This document shows, piece by piece, positions 56,941 through 64,000 of a DNA stretch of 64,000 nucleotides; the first letter of the stretch is position 1, and each line of letters begins with the position of its first letter. Source of the DNA: UBA2991 sp965221735. Lineage in GTDB: Bacteria; Chloroflexota; Dehalococcoidia; Tepidiformales; Tepidiformaceae. The DNA is taken from positions 2,294,001-2,358,000 of the forward strand of contig OZ244910.1 of the NCBI GenBank assembly GCA_965221735.1, given 5' to 3'. A program made the position numbers and the translations under genes. Below the pieces are notes generated by a model that was not told the DNA's origin, made no database searches, and saw nothing but the letters and a program-made list of their open reading frames with translations.

Positions 56941-57506
56941 TAGTTGGCTCGCTCGATGTACTCGCCTGTCTCGGTGTTGACGCGGATGACCTCGCCCTCG
57001 CTGATGAAGAGCGGCACCTGCACGACGAGGCCCGTCTCCAGCGTGGCGGGCTTGGAGCCGCCCTGGGCGGTGTCGCCACGGTGGCCGGGGTCGGTGGCGG
57101 CGACGGTGAGGGCGACGGAGCCCGGCAGCTCCACGGCGATGACCTCCTCGCCGTAGACGGCGACCTCGCAGGTGTCGTTCTCCTTGAGGAACCTGGCGGC
57201 ATCGCCGACCTTGGCGATCTCGACGGGGATCTGGTCGTAGGTCTCGGTGTTCATGAAGTAGTAGAAGTCGTCGTCGGCGTAGAGGTACTGCATGTCGCGG
57301 CGGTCGACGCGGGCGCGGTCGAAGCGGGTGCCGGCCTGGACGGTGTGCTCGATGATGGCGCCGCTGCGCACGTCGCGCAGCTTCATGCGGACCTGGGCGG
57401 AGCCACGGGCCGTCTTGTTGTGCTCGTAGCTGAGGACGGCGTACAGCTTGTCGTTCATCTCGATGGTGACGCCGCGGCGGAACTCGGAGGTCGATATCTG
57501 GCTCAA
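56940..57506 (-). CDS. efp: Elongation factor P with Arg34
   Basis: A 188-residue EF-P. Domain I (F-R-R-G-V-T-I-E), the loop H-N-K-T-A-R-G-S-A, and the end G-D-T-A-Q-G-G-S-K-P-A-T-L-E-T-G are diagnostic. The tip residue that is usually Lys34 (P-G-K-G) is Arg34, and the Pro-Gly before it is Thr-Ala, so beta-lysylation cannot occur. It relieves stalling at polyproline. The start is TTG 57506 with AGGAG 7-8 nt upstream; the frame beyond is spurious. TTGA overlaps the peptidase stop. Confidence 0.95.
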   Translation of the reverse strand: MSQISTSEFRRGVTIEMNDKLYAVLSYEHNKTARGSAQVRMKLRDVRSGAIIEHTVQAGTRFDRARVDRRDMQYLYADDDFYYFMNTETYDQIPVEIAKVGDAARFLKENDTCEVAVYGEEVIAVELPGSVALTVAATDPGHRGDTAQGGSKPATLETGLVVQVPLFISEGEVIRVNTETGEYIERAN

Positions 57507-58657
57507 GGGCGGGCTCCTGCTGGAAGGGTTGAGTCGAGCGTGCTGAGCTGGCGGGCGCGGCCGCCTTCGAGGGTCACGATATCCTCGATGCGGACACCGC
57601 CCCAGCCCGGCAAGTAGATGCCGGGCTCGATGGTGAAGACCATGCCGTCTTCGAGCACATCGGTGGAGGTGGGGCCGAGGTAGGGCGGGTAGTCGTGGAC
57701 GTCGAGACCGACGCCGTGGCCGAGGCCGTGGGTGAAGGCGTCGTCGTAGCCGTGCTCTTCGATAACCGAGGCGGCGAGGGCATGGGCGTCGGCGCCGGTC
57801 ATGCCGGCCTCGACGCGCTCGATGGCGGTCTGCTGGGCCTCGCGCACGACCTCGTACACCTCGCGGAAACGCTCCGGTTCGGCGCCGAGCCAGAAGGTGC
57901 GGCTGAGGTCGCTGCAGTAGCCGGAAAGCTCGGCGCCCCAGTCGACGATGATGGGTTCGGAGGCGCCGAGGGGGCGGTCGGAGAGGTCCGCATGGGGCAT
58001 GGCGGCGCGTTCGCCGCCGGCCACGATGGGCTCGAAGGAGAGGCCGCGGGCGCCGTGCTCCTTGACGGCGGCGTCGAGGGCGGCGGCGAAGGCGCGCTCG
58101 GTGACGCCGGGCTCGACCGTGGCGGTGACATCGAGGAAGGCGCGCTGGGCGATGGCGATAGCTTCTTCGAGGAGGGCGATCTCCTCGGCGTCCTTGCGGG
58201 AGCGGAGGCGCTCGATGATGGGCGGGGCGGGAACGAGGTCGGGGCGGTCGGGCCCGGGCATGGGAGCGAGCGCTTCCTGCAGGGTGAGGAAGTCGCCGTA
58301 GCTGAGGTCCGATCGGGAAAGGCCGACGCGCTTGCCGGCCAGGCCCGCGGCGGAGACGAACTCGGGGAGCCACGCCGACTGCGGGCCCTTCGTATCGAAG
58401 ACCGTGAAGCCGCGGGGCTCGGCCTCGCGCCGGGCCTGGGCGCTGTAGCGGGCGTCGACCGCAAGCAGGGCCTGCGTCGCGGAAACGGCGGCGTACCCGG
58501 TCGAGCCGGTGAAGCCGGTCAGGTAGCGGCGGTTGGCGGAGTGGCGATGGTTGACGTCGTCGACGGGGCTGGCGACGTAGAGGCCGTCGAGCCCGGCCTC
58601 GTCGAGGGCGGCGCGCACGCGCTCAAGTCGCTGGGCGGGGAGGGCGGGGGCGGTCAC
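57503..58657 (-). CDS. Xaa-Pro peptidase (M24, aminopeptidase P/prolidase-like)
   Basis: A 384-residue metallopeptidase. The dimetal ligands are visible: Asp in I-I-V-D-W-G, Asp in C-S-D-L-S-R-T-F, His in H-G-L-G-H-G-V-G-L-D-V-H-D, Glu in I-E-P-G-I-Y and Glu in R-I-E-D-I. The creatinase N-domain precedes it. It removes residues before Pro. GTG 58657 has TACACT 6 nt before it and no Shine-Dalgarno. It sits directly upstream of efp as in many bacteria. Confidence 0.93.
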   Translation of the reverse strand: MTAPALPAQRLERVRAALDEAGLDGLYVASPVDDVNHRHSANRRYLTGFTGSTGYAAVSATQALLAVDARYSAQARREAEPRGFTVFDTKGPQSAWLPEFVSAAGLAGKRVGLSRSDLSYGDFLTLQEALAPMPGPDRPDLVPAPPIIERLRSRKDAEEIALLEEAIAIAQRAFLDVTATVEPGVTERAFAAALDAAVKEHGARGLSFEPIVAGGERAAMPHADLSDRPLGASEPIIVDWGAELSGYCSDLSRTFWLGAEPERFREVYEVVREAQQTAIERVEAGMTGADAHALAASVIEEHGYDDAFTHGLGHGVGLDVHDYPPYLGPTSTDVLEDGMVFTIEPGIYLPGWGGVRIEDIVTLEGGRARQLSTLDSTLPAGARP

Positions 58658-58663
58658 AGGGTC

Positions 58664-58669
58664 AGTGTA
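58664..58669 (-). promoter_or_regulatory. Putative -10 element TACACT of the Xaa-Pro peptidase-efp-xse operon
   Basis: TACACT (4 of 6) on the minus strand ends 6 nt before GTG 58657; no Shine-Dalgarno is present. It would drive the block down to the formyltransferase-like gene. Confidence 0.35.
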
Positions 58670-58690
58670 GCGCCCGGCGAATCGTGGGGG

Positions 58691-59149
58691 TTAGTCGCGG
58701 GCGTCGAGGTGGTCGAGGAGAAGGTTGGTGGCGGCGCTGTAGCCCGCGCGGCCGAGTCCCGCGACATGTCCGATGCAGGCGGCGGCGATGACGGAGCGGC
58801 GACGGAAGGGCTCGCGGGCGTGGATGTTGGAGAGGTGCACCTCGACGGCGGGGAGCGCGACCGACTCGAGGGCGTCGTGGAGGGCGATGGAGGTGTGGGT
58901 GTAGGCGCCCGCGTTGAGGATGACGCCGCTGGCGCGACGGCGGTGCTCGTGGAGGAAGTCGATAAGGGCGCCCTCGTGGTTGCTCTGGAAGCTGAGGACG
59001 GTGGCGCCGCGAGCGTTGGCGGCGGCGCCCACGTCGGCCTCGATGTCGGGGAGGGTATCGCTGCCGTAGACCTCGGGGCGGCGTTCGCCGAGCAAGTTCA
59101 GGTTGGGGCCGTGCACGAGGAGGAGCAGGGGGGCGTCGGAGGAGGTCAT
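58691..59149 (-). CDS. aroQ: 3-dehydroquinate dehydratase, type II
   Basis: A 152-residue type II dehydroquinase (shikimate pathway). H-G-P-N-L-N-L-L-G-E-R-R-P-E-V-Y-G is the active-site loop with its Arg and Tyr, Q-S-N-H-E-G-A-L-I-D, then N-A-G-A-Y-T-H-T-S and V-H-L-S-N-I follow. It forms dodecamers. Its ATG overlaps the recombinase TGA (ATGA). aroB is 4.6 kb upstream in the same block. Confidence 0.95.
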   Translation of the reverse strand: MTSSDAPLLLLVHGPNLNLLGERRPEVYGSDTLPDIEADVGAAANARGATVLSFQSNHEGALIDFLHEHRRRASGVILNAGAYTHTSIALHDALESVALPAVEVHLSNIHAREPFRRRSVIAAACIGHVAGLGRAGYSAATNLLLDHLDARD

Positions 59150-60099
59150 GAGACGCGGCGCTTCGAGCGGGCGCGTTCCAGCGCCTTCACACCGACCTCC
59201 TGCCAGGCCTTGTCGGTCACCTCGGCCTGCCGGGCGCGGCTGACGTGGGTGTAAATCTGGGTGGTGTTGGCGGAGGTGTGGCCGAGCAGATCCTGGACGA
59301 TGCGGATGTCGGCGCCGCCATCGAGGAGGTGGGTGGCGAAGGAGTGGCGGAGGAGGTGGGGGTGGACATCCTCGGGGATGCCAGCGGCGAGGGCGTAGCG
59401 CCGGACGGCGTACTGGACGGAGCGGGCGCTGAGGCGCTTGCCGCTGCGGTTGAGGAAGAGCGCGGGCTCGGGGTCGCCGGCGAGGTCGGGCCGGCCGACG
59501 GAGAGGTAGGCCTGCAATGCGCGGATGGCGGGCTCACCGAAGAGGACGGCGCGCTCCTTGTCGCCCTTGCCCAGGACGATGGCCTGTCCGCCAACGAGGT
59601 CGAGGCTGGCGACGTCGAGGCCGACGAGTTCGGAGATGCGCAGACCGCCGCCATACAGCAACTCGAGGATGGCGCGATCGCGGAGGCCCTGGGGCGTATC
59701 CGTGTCGGGCGCCTCGATGAGGGCCTGGAGATGGGGCGGTTCGATGACTTTCGGCAGGCGCTTCGGCTTCTTCGGAAGGGCGACGCCGTAGAGGAGGTCG
59801 CGGTCCGTGGCGCCTTCGCGCTGGAGGTAGCGGTAGAAGCCATGGATGGTGGTTGTGCGGCGCGTAACCGAGGCAGGCGCCATCTCCGCCTCGCGGAGAC
59901 TGGCGAGATAGGTGCGGAAGGTGGCGCGGGTGATGGAGAGCGGCTCGATGCCGGCCTCTTCGCAGAAGCGGAGGAAGTGGCCGATATCGTTGCGGTAGTT
60001 GCGGATGGTGTAGGGCGAGCGGCCGCCGAGACTCTGCAGTTCACGCAGGTAGGCGTCGAGGAAGGCCTCGGCTGTCTTGTGGGCCGGCGGGGAGGCCAT
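59146..60099 (-). CDS. Tyrosine recombinase, XerC/XerD type
   Basis: A 317-residue tyrosine recombinase. The SAM-like N-domain (S-P-Y-T-I-R-N-Y-R-N-D-I) precedes the catalytic domain with Arg in G-G-L-R-I-S-E-L, Lys in G-K-G-D-K-E-R, H-x-x-R in H-L-L-R-H-S-F-A-T-H, His in L-L-G-H and Tyr in Q-I-Y-T-H-V. It probably resolves chromosome dimers at dif; the location in a housekeeping block argues against an integrase of a mobile element. XerC and XerD cannot be told apart here. Confidence 0.93.
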   Translation of the reverse strand: MASPPAHKTAEAFLDAYLRELQSLGGRSPYTIRNYRNDIGHFLRFCEEAGIEPLSITRATFRTYLASLREAEMAPASVTRRTTTIHGFYRYLQREGATDRDLLYGVALPKKPKRLPKVIEPPHLQALIEAPDTDTPQGLRDRAILELLYGGGLRISELVGLDVASLDLVGGQAIVLGKGDKERAVLFGEPAIRALQAYLSVGRPDLAGDPEPALFLNRSGKRLSARSVQYAVRRYALAAGIPEDVHPHLLRHSFATHLLDGGADIRIVQDLLGHTSANTTQIYTHVSRARQAEVTDKAWQEVGVKALERARSKRRVS

Positions 60100-60105
60100 G
60101 TCGAC

Positions 60106-60111
60106 AGAATA
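60106..60111 (-). promoter_or_regulatory. Putative -10 element TATTCT of the recombinase-aroQ pair
   Basis: TATTCT (4 of 6) on the minus strand ends 6 nt before ATG 60099. No Shine-Dalgarno is seen. It repeats the close spacing of the other leaderless candidates. Confidence 0.3.
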
Positions 60112-60141
60112 CGACAGGATTCGTAAAGAGCGACGAGCGCG

Positions 60142-62538
60142 CTAGCTGGCGCGACGGCGGCGGGTGGTGGAGCGGCGCGTGGTCCGGCGGCCCTTCTTCG
60201 AGCGCGCCTTCGCCTTCTCGGCGGCGGCCTCGCGCTCCTCGGCGGTGCGCACGGGGGAGAGCTTGCCGGGCTCGATGCTGTTCGTGGTGTAGGTGCAGTC
60301 GGGGTAGTTCCAGCAGCCGTAGAAGACCCCGCGGCGGGCGCGCTTGGCGACGAGCTGGCCGGTTTCGGGCTCCTCGGGGCAGGCCACGCCGACGGGCTTG
60401 CCGGCGCGGAAGTCGCACTCCTTCGAGTCACGCTTCACGCAGTCGATGTACTCGCCGTAGGGGCCGTGCTTCAACTCCGTGCCGGAGTCACAACGCGGGC
60501 ACTTCCAGTCGGTGGGCTCCGGATCGGGGGAGGGCTGCGGTTCGCCCTCCTCGGTGAGGGGCATGGCGTTCTTGCACTCGGGGTAGCCGGAGCAGCCGAG
60601 GAACTTCCCGTTGCGGCTCCAGCGCACGACCATCTTCCGCTCGTTGCACTTCGAGCAGACGATGTCGGTTTCCTCGACCTGCTTGCGTGCTTCCTGCTTG
60701 GCCGTCTCGAGGGCGGTGTTGAAGGGCTCCCAGAAGCCGCGCACGACCTCGCCGTAGTCGCGCCCGCCGGAGGCGATCTCGTCGAGCTCCTCCTCGAGCT
60801 CGCTCGTGAAGGGCACGGCGACGTAGCGGTCCATGTGCTGGACGAGCAGGTCGTTCACCGCGAAGCCAAGCTCCTGGGGCACGAGGGCGCGGCCCTCGCG
60901 GACGACGTAGGCGCGGTTGAGCACGGTCTGGACGATGGAGGCGTAGGTGCTGGGCCGACCGATGCCCTCCTCCTCCAGCGCCTTGACGAGCGAGGCCTCG
61001 GTGAAGCGGGGCGGGGGCTCGGTGAAGTGCTGGTCGCCGTCGACGGAGCGGCGCGCGAGGGTGTCGCCTTCGGCAAGCTCGGGGAGCGTCGCGACGGTCT
61101 CGGGAGCATCGGCGTTGCGGGTGTCGGCGCGCTCCTCGGTGGCGTCGATGCCAAGGGCGGCGAGGTGGCCGGCGAAGACGAGCCGCTGGGCGTTCGAACG
61201 GAAAGCGCCGCGCAGCTCGCCGGACTCGCGGGCCTCAATGTCGACGGCGACGGTGGCGTAGCGGGCGTCGGCGAGCTGGCTGGCCATGAAGCGCTGCCAG
61301 ATGAGCGTATAGGCGCGAAGCTGGTCGCGGTTGAGGACCGTGCTCAGGGACTCGGGGGTGCGGGAGGCGGAGGTGGGGCGGATGGCCTCGTGGGCTTCCT
61401 GGGCGCCGCGGGCGCGGGAGCGGTAGACGCGCTCCTTCTCCGGAACGTAGTCGTCGCCCCAGCGGTCGGTGGCGAAACGCCGGGCCTCGCGGCGAGCAAC
61501 CGGGGAGATGCTGAGGGAGTCGGTACGCATGTAGGTGATGAGGCCGACCGGTCCCTGGCCGGGGATGTTGACGCCCTCGTAGAGCTGCTGGGCAAGGGCC
61601 ATCGAGCGCTGGGCGCCGAGACCGAGGCGGTTGTTCGCGGCCTGCTGGTAGCTGCTGGTCGTGAAGGGCGGGGCGGGGCGGCGCTTGCGCTCGCCTTTCT
61701 TGACCGACTTCACGGAGAAGTCGGAGCGGCGGAGCGCGGCCAGAAGCTCGTTGGCGGTGGCTTCGTCCGGAATGTCGCGCTTCTCGTTGAGCTTCTTGAC
61801 GCCCGGGAGGCCGGTCAGCTTCGCGCCGAACTCCTCACCGTCCTTCGCAACGCGAGCGTGGATGGTCCAGTACTCCTGCGGGGTGAAGGCCTCGATCTCG
61901 CGCTCGCGCTCGACGATGAGGCGGAGGGCAACGCTCTGGACGCGGCCGGCGCTGGCGCTGCGGGCGACCTTGCCCTGCACGAACCAGCTGAGGGGATAGC
62001 CGATGAGACGGTCGAGGACGCGGCGGGTCTCCTGTGCCTCGATGAGCTCGCGGTTGAGCTCGCCGGGGTGCTCGAAGGCGGCCTCGATGGCCGGTTTCGT
62101 GATCTCGTGGAAGACGACGCGCTGGGTCTTCTCGGCGGGAATCTTGGCCGCTTCGAGGATGTGCCAGGAGATGGCCTCGCCCTCGCGGTCGGGGTCGGTC
62201 GAGAGGTAGACGCGCTCGGCCCTGCCGGCGGCGGTCTTGATCTCCTTGACGACGTCCTTCTTGTCCTTGAGCACCTCATAGGTGGGTTCGAAGGAGCCGC
62301 CCTTCACGTCGACGCCGTAGCCGTAGTTCGGCAGGTCGCGAACATGGCCGACGGAGGCGATAACGCGGTACTTGTCGCCGAGGATGCCCTCGATGGTGCG
62401 AGCCTTGGCGGGGGACTCGACGATGACGAGATCCTTGCCGCCACGGGCGCGCGAGCCCTTCGCGGCGCCGTTTGCGGGGGCGCGCTTCGCGGCCTTCTTG
62501 CCGCCTTTCGCGGTGGCGGAGGAGGTTCGTTTCGGCAT
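60142..62538 (-). CDS. topA: DNA topoisomerase I (type IA)
   Basis: A 798-residue topoisomerase. A basic Ala/Lys N-terminal extension of about 35 residues precedes the TOPRIM domain (L-V-I-V-E-S-P-A-K-A, T-D-P-D-R-E-G-E-A). The nucleophile is Tyr336 in L-I-T-Y-M-R-T-D-S. Three C-terminal zinc-ribbon units (for instance C-S-K-C and C-P-R-C-D) and a very basic Arg/Lys tail follow. It relaxes negative supercoils. ATG 62538 has GAGGA upstream; longer frames are spurious. Confidence 0.95.
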   Translation of the reverse strand: MPKRTSSATAKGGKKAAKRAPANGAAKGSRARGGKDLVIVESPAKARTIEGILGDKYRVIASVGHVRDLPNYGYGVDVKGGSFEPTYEVLKDKKDVVKEIKTAAGRAERVYLSTDPDREGEAISWHILEAAKIPAEKTQRVVFHEITKPAIEAAFEHPGELNRELIEAQETRRVLDRLIGYPLSWFVQGKVARSASAGRVQSVALRLIVEREREIEAFTPQEYWTIHARVAKDGEEFGAKLTGLPGVKKLNEKRDIPDEATANELLAALRRSDFSVKSVKKGERKRRPAPPFTTSSYQQAANNRLGLGAQRSMALAQQLYEGVNIPGQGPVGLITYMRTDSLSISPVARREARRFATDRWGDDYVPEKERVYRSRARGAQEAHEAIRPTSASRTPESLSTVLNRDQLRAYTLIWQRFMASQLADARYATVAVDIEARESGELRGAFRSNAQRLVFAGHLAALGIDATEERADTRNADAPETVATLPELAEGDTLARRSVDGDQHFTEPPPRFTEASLVKALEEEGIGRPSTYASIVQTVLNRAYVVREGRALVPQELGFAVNDLLVQHMDRYVAVPFTSELEEELDEIASGGRDYGEVVRGFWEPFNTALETAKQEARKQVEETDIVCSKCNERKMVVRWSRNGKFLGCSGYPECKNAMPLTEEGEPQPSPDPEPTDWKCPRCDSGTELKHGPYGEYIDCVKRDSKECDFRAGKPVGVACPEEPETGQLVAKRARRGVFYGCWNYPDCTYTTNSIEPGKLSPVRTAEEREAAAEKAKARSKKGRRTTRRSTTRRRRAS

Positions 62539-62621
62539 CGTTCCTCGTCTACCCGGACGCTTCGGAAGGCGTCCTCGGTTCCCGAGCGTAGAAGGGAGTA
62601 CGCGAGTTTGTCGAGTCCGGG

Positions 62622-63785
62622 TCAGGTGCGGGAGCGTGCCTGCCAGCGAGCGCGCTGCTCGGTGCGGGCGGCTTCGTCGGCGGGCTGGTAGCGGGCGAGG
62701 AACTCGCCGGCGAAGGGGTCGAACGCGCCCGCGAGGACGGCTTCGCGCATGCGCTCGCAGAGGCGCTGGATGTAGCGAAGGTTGTGGATGCTGGCGAGGC
62801 GGTAGCCCAGCAGTTCCTCGTTGCGGAAGAGGTGGTGGAGGTAAGCGGTGGAGTAGCGGACGCAAGCGATGCAGTCGCAGGCGGGGTCGAGGGGGGTGGC
62901 GCGCTCACGGAAGCGGGCGGCCTTGATGTTGATGCGGCCGTCGTCGGTGAAGAGCGAGCCGGTGCGGCCGAGGCGGGTGGGGAGGACGCAGTCGAACATG
63001 TCGACCCCGGCGGCCACGGCGTGGACGAGATCCTCGGGGCTGCCGACTCCCATGAGGTAGCGGGGGCGGTCAATGGGAAGCTCGCGGCAGGCGACCTCGG
63101 TGATGGCGTACTGGTCGGCCTTGGACTCGCCCACGGAGAGGCCGCCGATGGCGTAACCGGGCGCTTCGCGGGCGGCGAGCTCGCGGGCGTGCCAGCGCCG
63201 CAGGTCCTGGTCGACGCCGCCCTGGACGATGGCGAACAGCGCGGGCGCCGGGTCGAGGGCCCGGGAGCGGTCGAACCAGCGCAGGGTGCGCTCGGCGGCG
63301 TCGCGCTGGTCTCGCGCGGGGGCATCGCCGGGGAGGACATGGTCGAGGGGCATCGCGATATCGACGTCGAGGGCCCTCTGGACCTCGATCGCAAGCTCAG
63401 GGGTGTAGTGGTGCTCGGAACCATCGATGTGGGAGCGGAATCGCACGCCCGCGTCGTCGACGCGCAGGAGGCGGGCGAGGCTGAAGACCTGGTAGCCGCC
63501 ACTGTCGGAGAGGATGGGACCGTTCCAGCCCATGAAGCGGTGGACGCCGCCGAGCGACTCGATGAGGCGGTGGCCAGGGCGGAGGTAGAGGTGGTAGGCG
63601 TTGACGAGGGCGATGCCCGCGCCGGTCGCGGCAACCTCATCGGGGGTGAGGGCCTTGACGGTCGCGAGCGTGCCGACGGGCATGAAGGCGGGGGTGGGAA
63701 CCTCGCCGCGATTCGTGGACAGTGTGCCGGCGCGAGGGACGGCGGGGCCGTTGCCCCCACCATCGAGCCGGAACGTCAGGGACAT
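62622..63785 (-). CDS. tgt: Queuine tRNA-ribosyltransferase (tRNA-guanine transglycosylase)
   Basis: A 387-residue TGT that replaces guanine 34 of certain tRNAs with preQ1. I-L-S-D-S-G-G-Y-Q-V-F-S has the general Asp, V-D-M-F-D-C-V-L-P-T-R the nucleophilic Asp, and zinc is held by C-D-C-I-A-C and the following His (Y-L-H-H-L). F-A-I-V-Q-G-G and I-G-G-L-S-V-G-E bind base. ATG 63785 lies 2 nt after the aroB stop, so both are co-transcribed. Confidence 0.95.
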   Translation of the reverse strand: MSLTFRLDGGGNGPAVPRAGTLSTNRGEVPTPAFMPVGTLATVKALTPDEVAATGAGIALVNAYHLYLRPGHRLIESLGGVHRFMGWNGPILSDSGGYQVFSLARLLRVDDAGVRFRSHIDGSEHHYTPELAIEVQRALDVDIAMPLDHVLPGDAPARDQRDAAERTLRWFDRSRALDPAPALFAIVQGGVDQDLRRWHARELAAREAPGYAIGGLSVGESKADQYAITEVACRELPIDRPRYLMGVGSPEDLVHAVAAGVDMFDCVLPTRLGRTGSLFTDDGRINIKAARFRERATPLDPACDCIACVRYSTAYLHHLFRNEELLGYRLASIHNLRYIQRLCERMREAVLAGAFDPFAGEFLARYQPADEAARTEQRARWQARSRT

Positions 63786-63787
63786 GC

Positions 63788-64000
63788 TCAGGCGAGGACG
63801 GCGTCGAGGGCGGCCTCGACGGCCTTGTCGGGCACGTCGCGGTGGACGGCGGCCTGGCCGATGCGCTCGAGGAGGACCCAGGAAATGGCGCCGTCGCGGA
63901 CTTTCTTGTCGCTGCGCATGGCGCTGACGACAGCCTCGCGAGCGACGCCCTCGGCGCGCTCGGGGAGTCCGCAGGCGCGGAGGAGGTCCTGCTGCCGCTC
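63788..64000 (-). CDS. aroB: 3-dehydroquinate synthase, C-terminal part (runs off the right edge)
   Basis: Read on the minus strand the edge encodes about 70 residues ending at TGA 63790-63788. Hand translation gives L-L-R-A-C-G-L-P-E, then A-M-R-S-D-K-K-V-R-D-G-A-I-S-W-V-L-L and I-G-Q-A-A-V-H-R-D-V-P, the C-terminal signature of AroB (D-K-K-x-x-x-G, F/W-V-L-L, I-G). It makes dehydroquinate in the shikimate pathway, the substrate of aroQ in the same block. Confidence 0.9.
   Translation of the reverse strand, partial: ERQQDLLRACGLPERAEGVAREAVVSAMRSDKKVRDGAISWVLLERIGQAAVHRDVPDKAVEAALDAVLA

Noticed and set aside
59146..60099. Tyrosine recombinase as a sign of an integrated element
   Set aside because: It lies in a housekeeping block, overlaps aroQ by ATGA, and no att repeats, tRNA or phage genes are nearby, so chromosomal XerC/D is more likely.
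1..64000. tRNA, rRNA, CRISPR arrays and insertion sequences
   Set aside because: No cloverleaf TPsiC-like box with matching acceptor, no regularly spaced repeats and no transposase-like protein were found by eye. A tRNA scan would settle the first point.

Overview
The window is very GC-rich, almost fully coding bacterial chromosome with no RNA genes, insertion sequences or CRISPR seen. The lineage is an inference: the right-hand block aroB-tgt-topA-xerC/D-aroQ-pepP-efp-xseA-xseB, an EF-P whose tip residue is Arg34, and the crowd of catabolic paralogues (LLM flavin oxidoreductases, CaiB/BaiF CoA-transferases, VOC proteins, CocE and alpha/beta hydrolases) fit a Chloroflexota member, most likely a Dehalococcoidia/SAR202-like heterotroph. 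No rRNA or other decisive marker is present. Start codons are diverse: many GTG, two well supported TTG (MFS 14722, efp 57506) and two genes that appear to need CTG. Some genes have good Shine-Dalgarno sites; at least eight others have a -10-like hexamer 6-8 nt before the start codon, which suggests leaderless mRNAs.

Region 1-24 kb is degradative and accessory metabolism. It holds an LLM oxidoreductase fragment, an operon of CoA-transferase, crotonase, ICL/PEPM lyase, SRPBCC and an unknown protein (1111-5185), a CocE esterase, an aldo/keto reductase, a P450-methyltransferase pair, an SDR-VOC pair, a Tat-exported SnoaL-like protein, HAD, MFS, PPOX and VOC genes, an arylamine N-acetyltransferase whose true N-terminus lies upstream of the first ATG, a MOSC-phosphoesterase pair, a thiolase-like/DUF35/ABM operon and a flavoprotein.

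Region 22.9-26.1 kb is an Anbu cluster: circularly permuted ATP-grasp, alpha-E protein and the proteasome-like Anbu peptidase, without the transglutaminase-like partner. A single-chain biotin-dependent acyl-CoA carboxylase follows on the other strand. Two tandem duplications come next: two cyclase-family hydrolases, then two membrane-anchored HEYFH metallopeptidase-like proteins.

Region 35.0-37.3 kb is the most striking. A peroxiredoxin-like gene is interrupted by an in-frame TGA exactly where the family has its first redox Cys (W-TGA-P-F-C), and a perfect 7-bp hairpin with a GGT loop starts 17 nt after the TGA. This is best read as a selenoprotein with a bacterial SECIS. It overlaps, by GTGA, a six-TM potassium channel gene, followed by a bacterial voltage-gated sodium/calcium-type channel with an acidic TLEDWTD filter.

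Region 37.3-54.7 kb holds a CoA-transferase pair (the second lacks the catalytic Asp), a GPH-type transporter, nadA behind a perfect palindromic operator, a halogenase-like flavoprotein/MOSC/APH operon, an ArsR-SRPBCC pair with its own promoter/operator, an LLM oxidoreductase, a nucleophile-less alpha/beta hydrolase, dehydrogenases, RraA-like, GNAT, membrane, VOC and zinc-ribbon genes. Region 54.7-64 kb is the conserved housekeeping block on the minus strand. No stretch longer than 300 bases lacks a gene.
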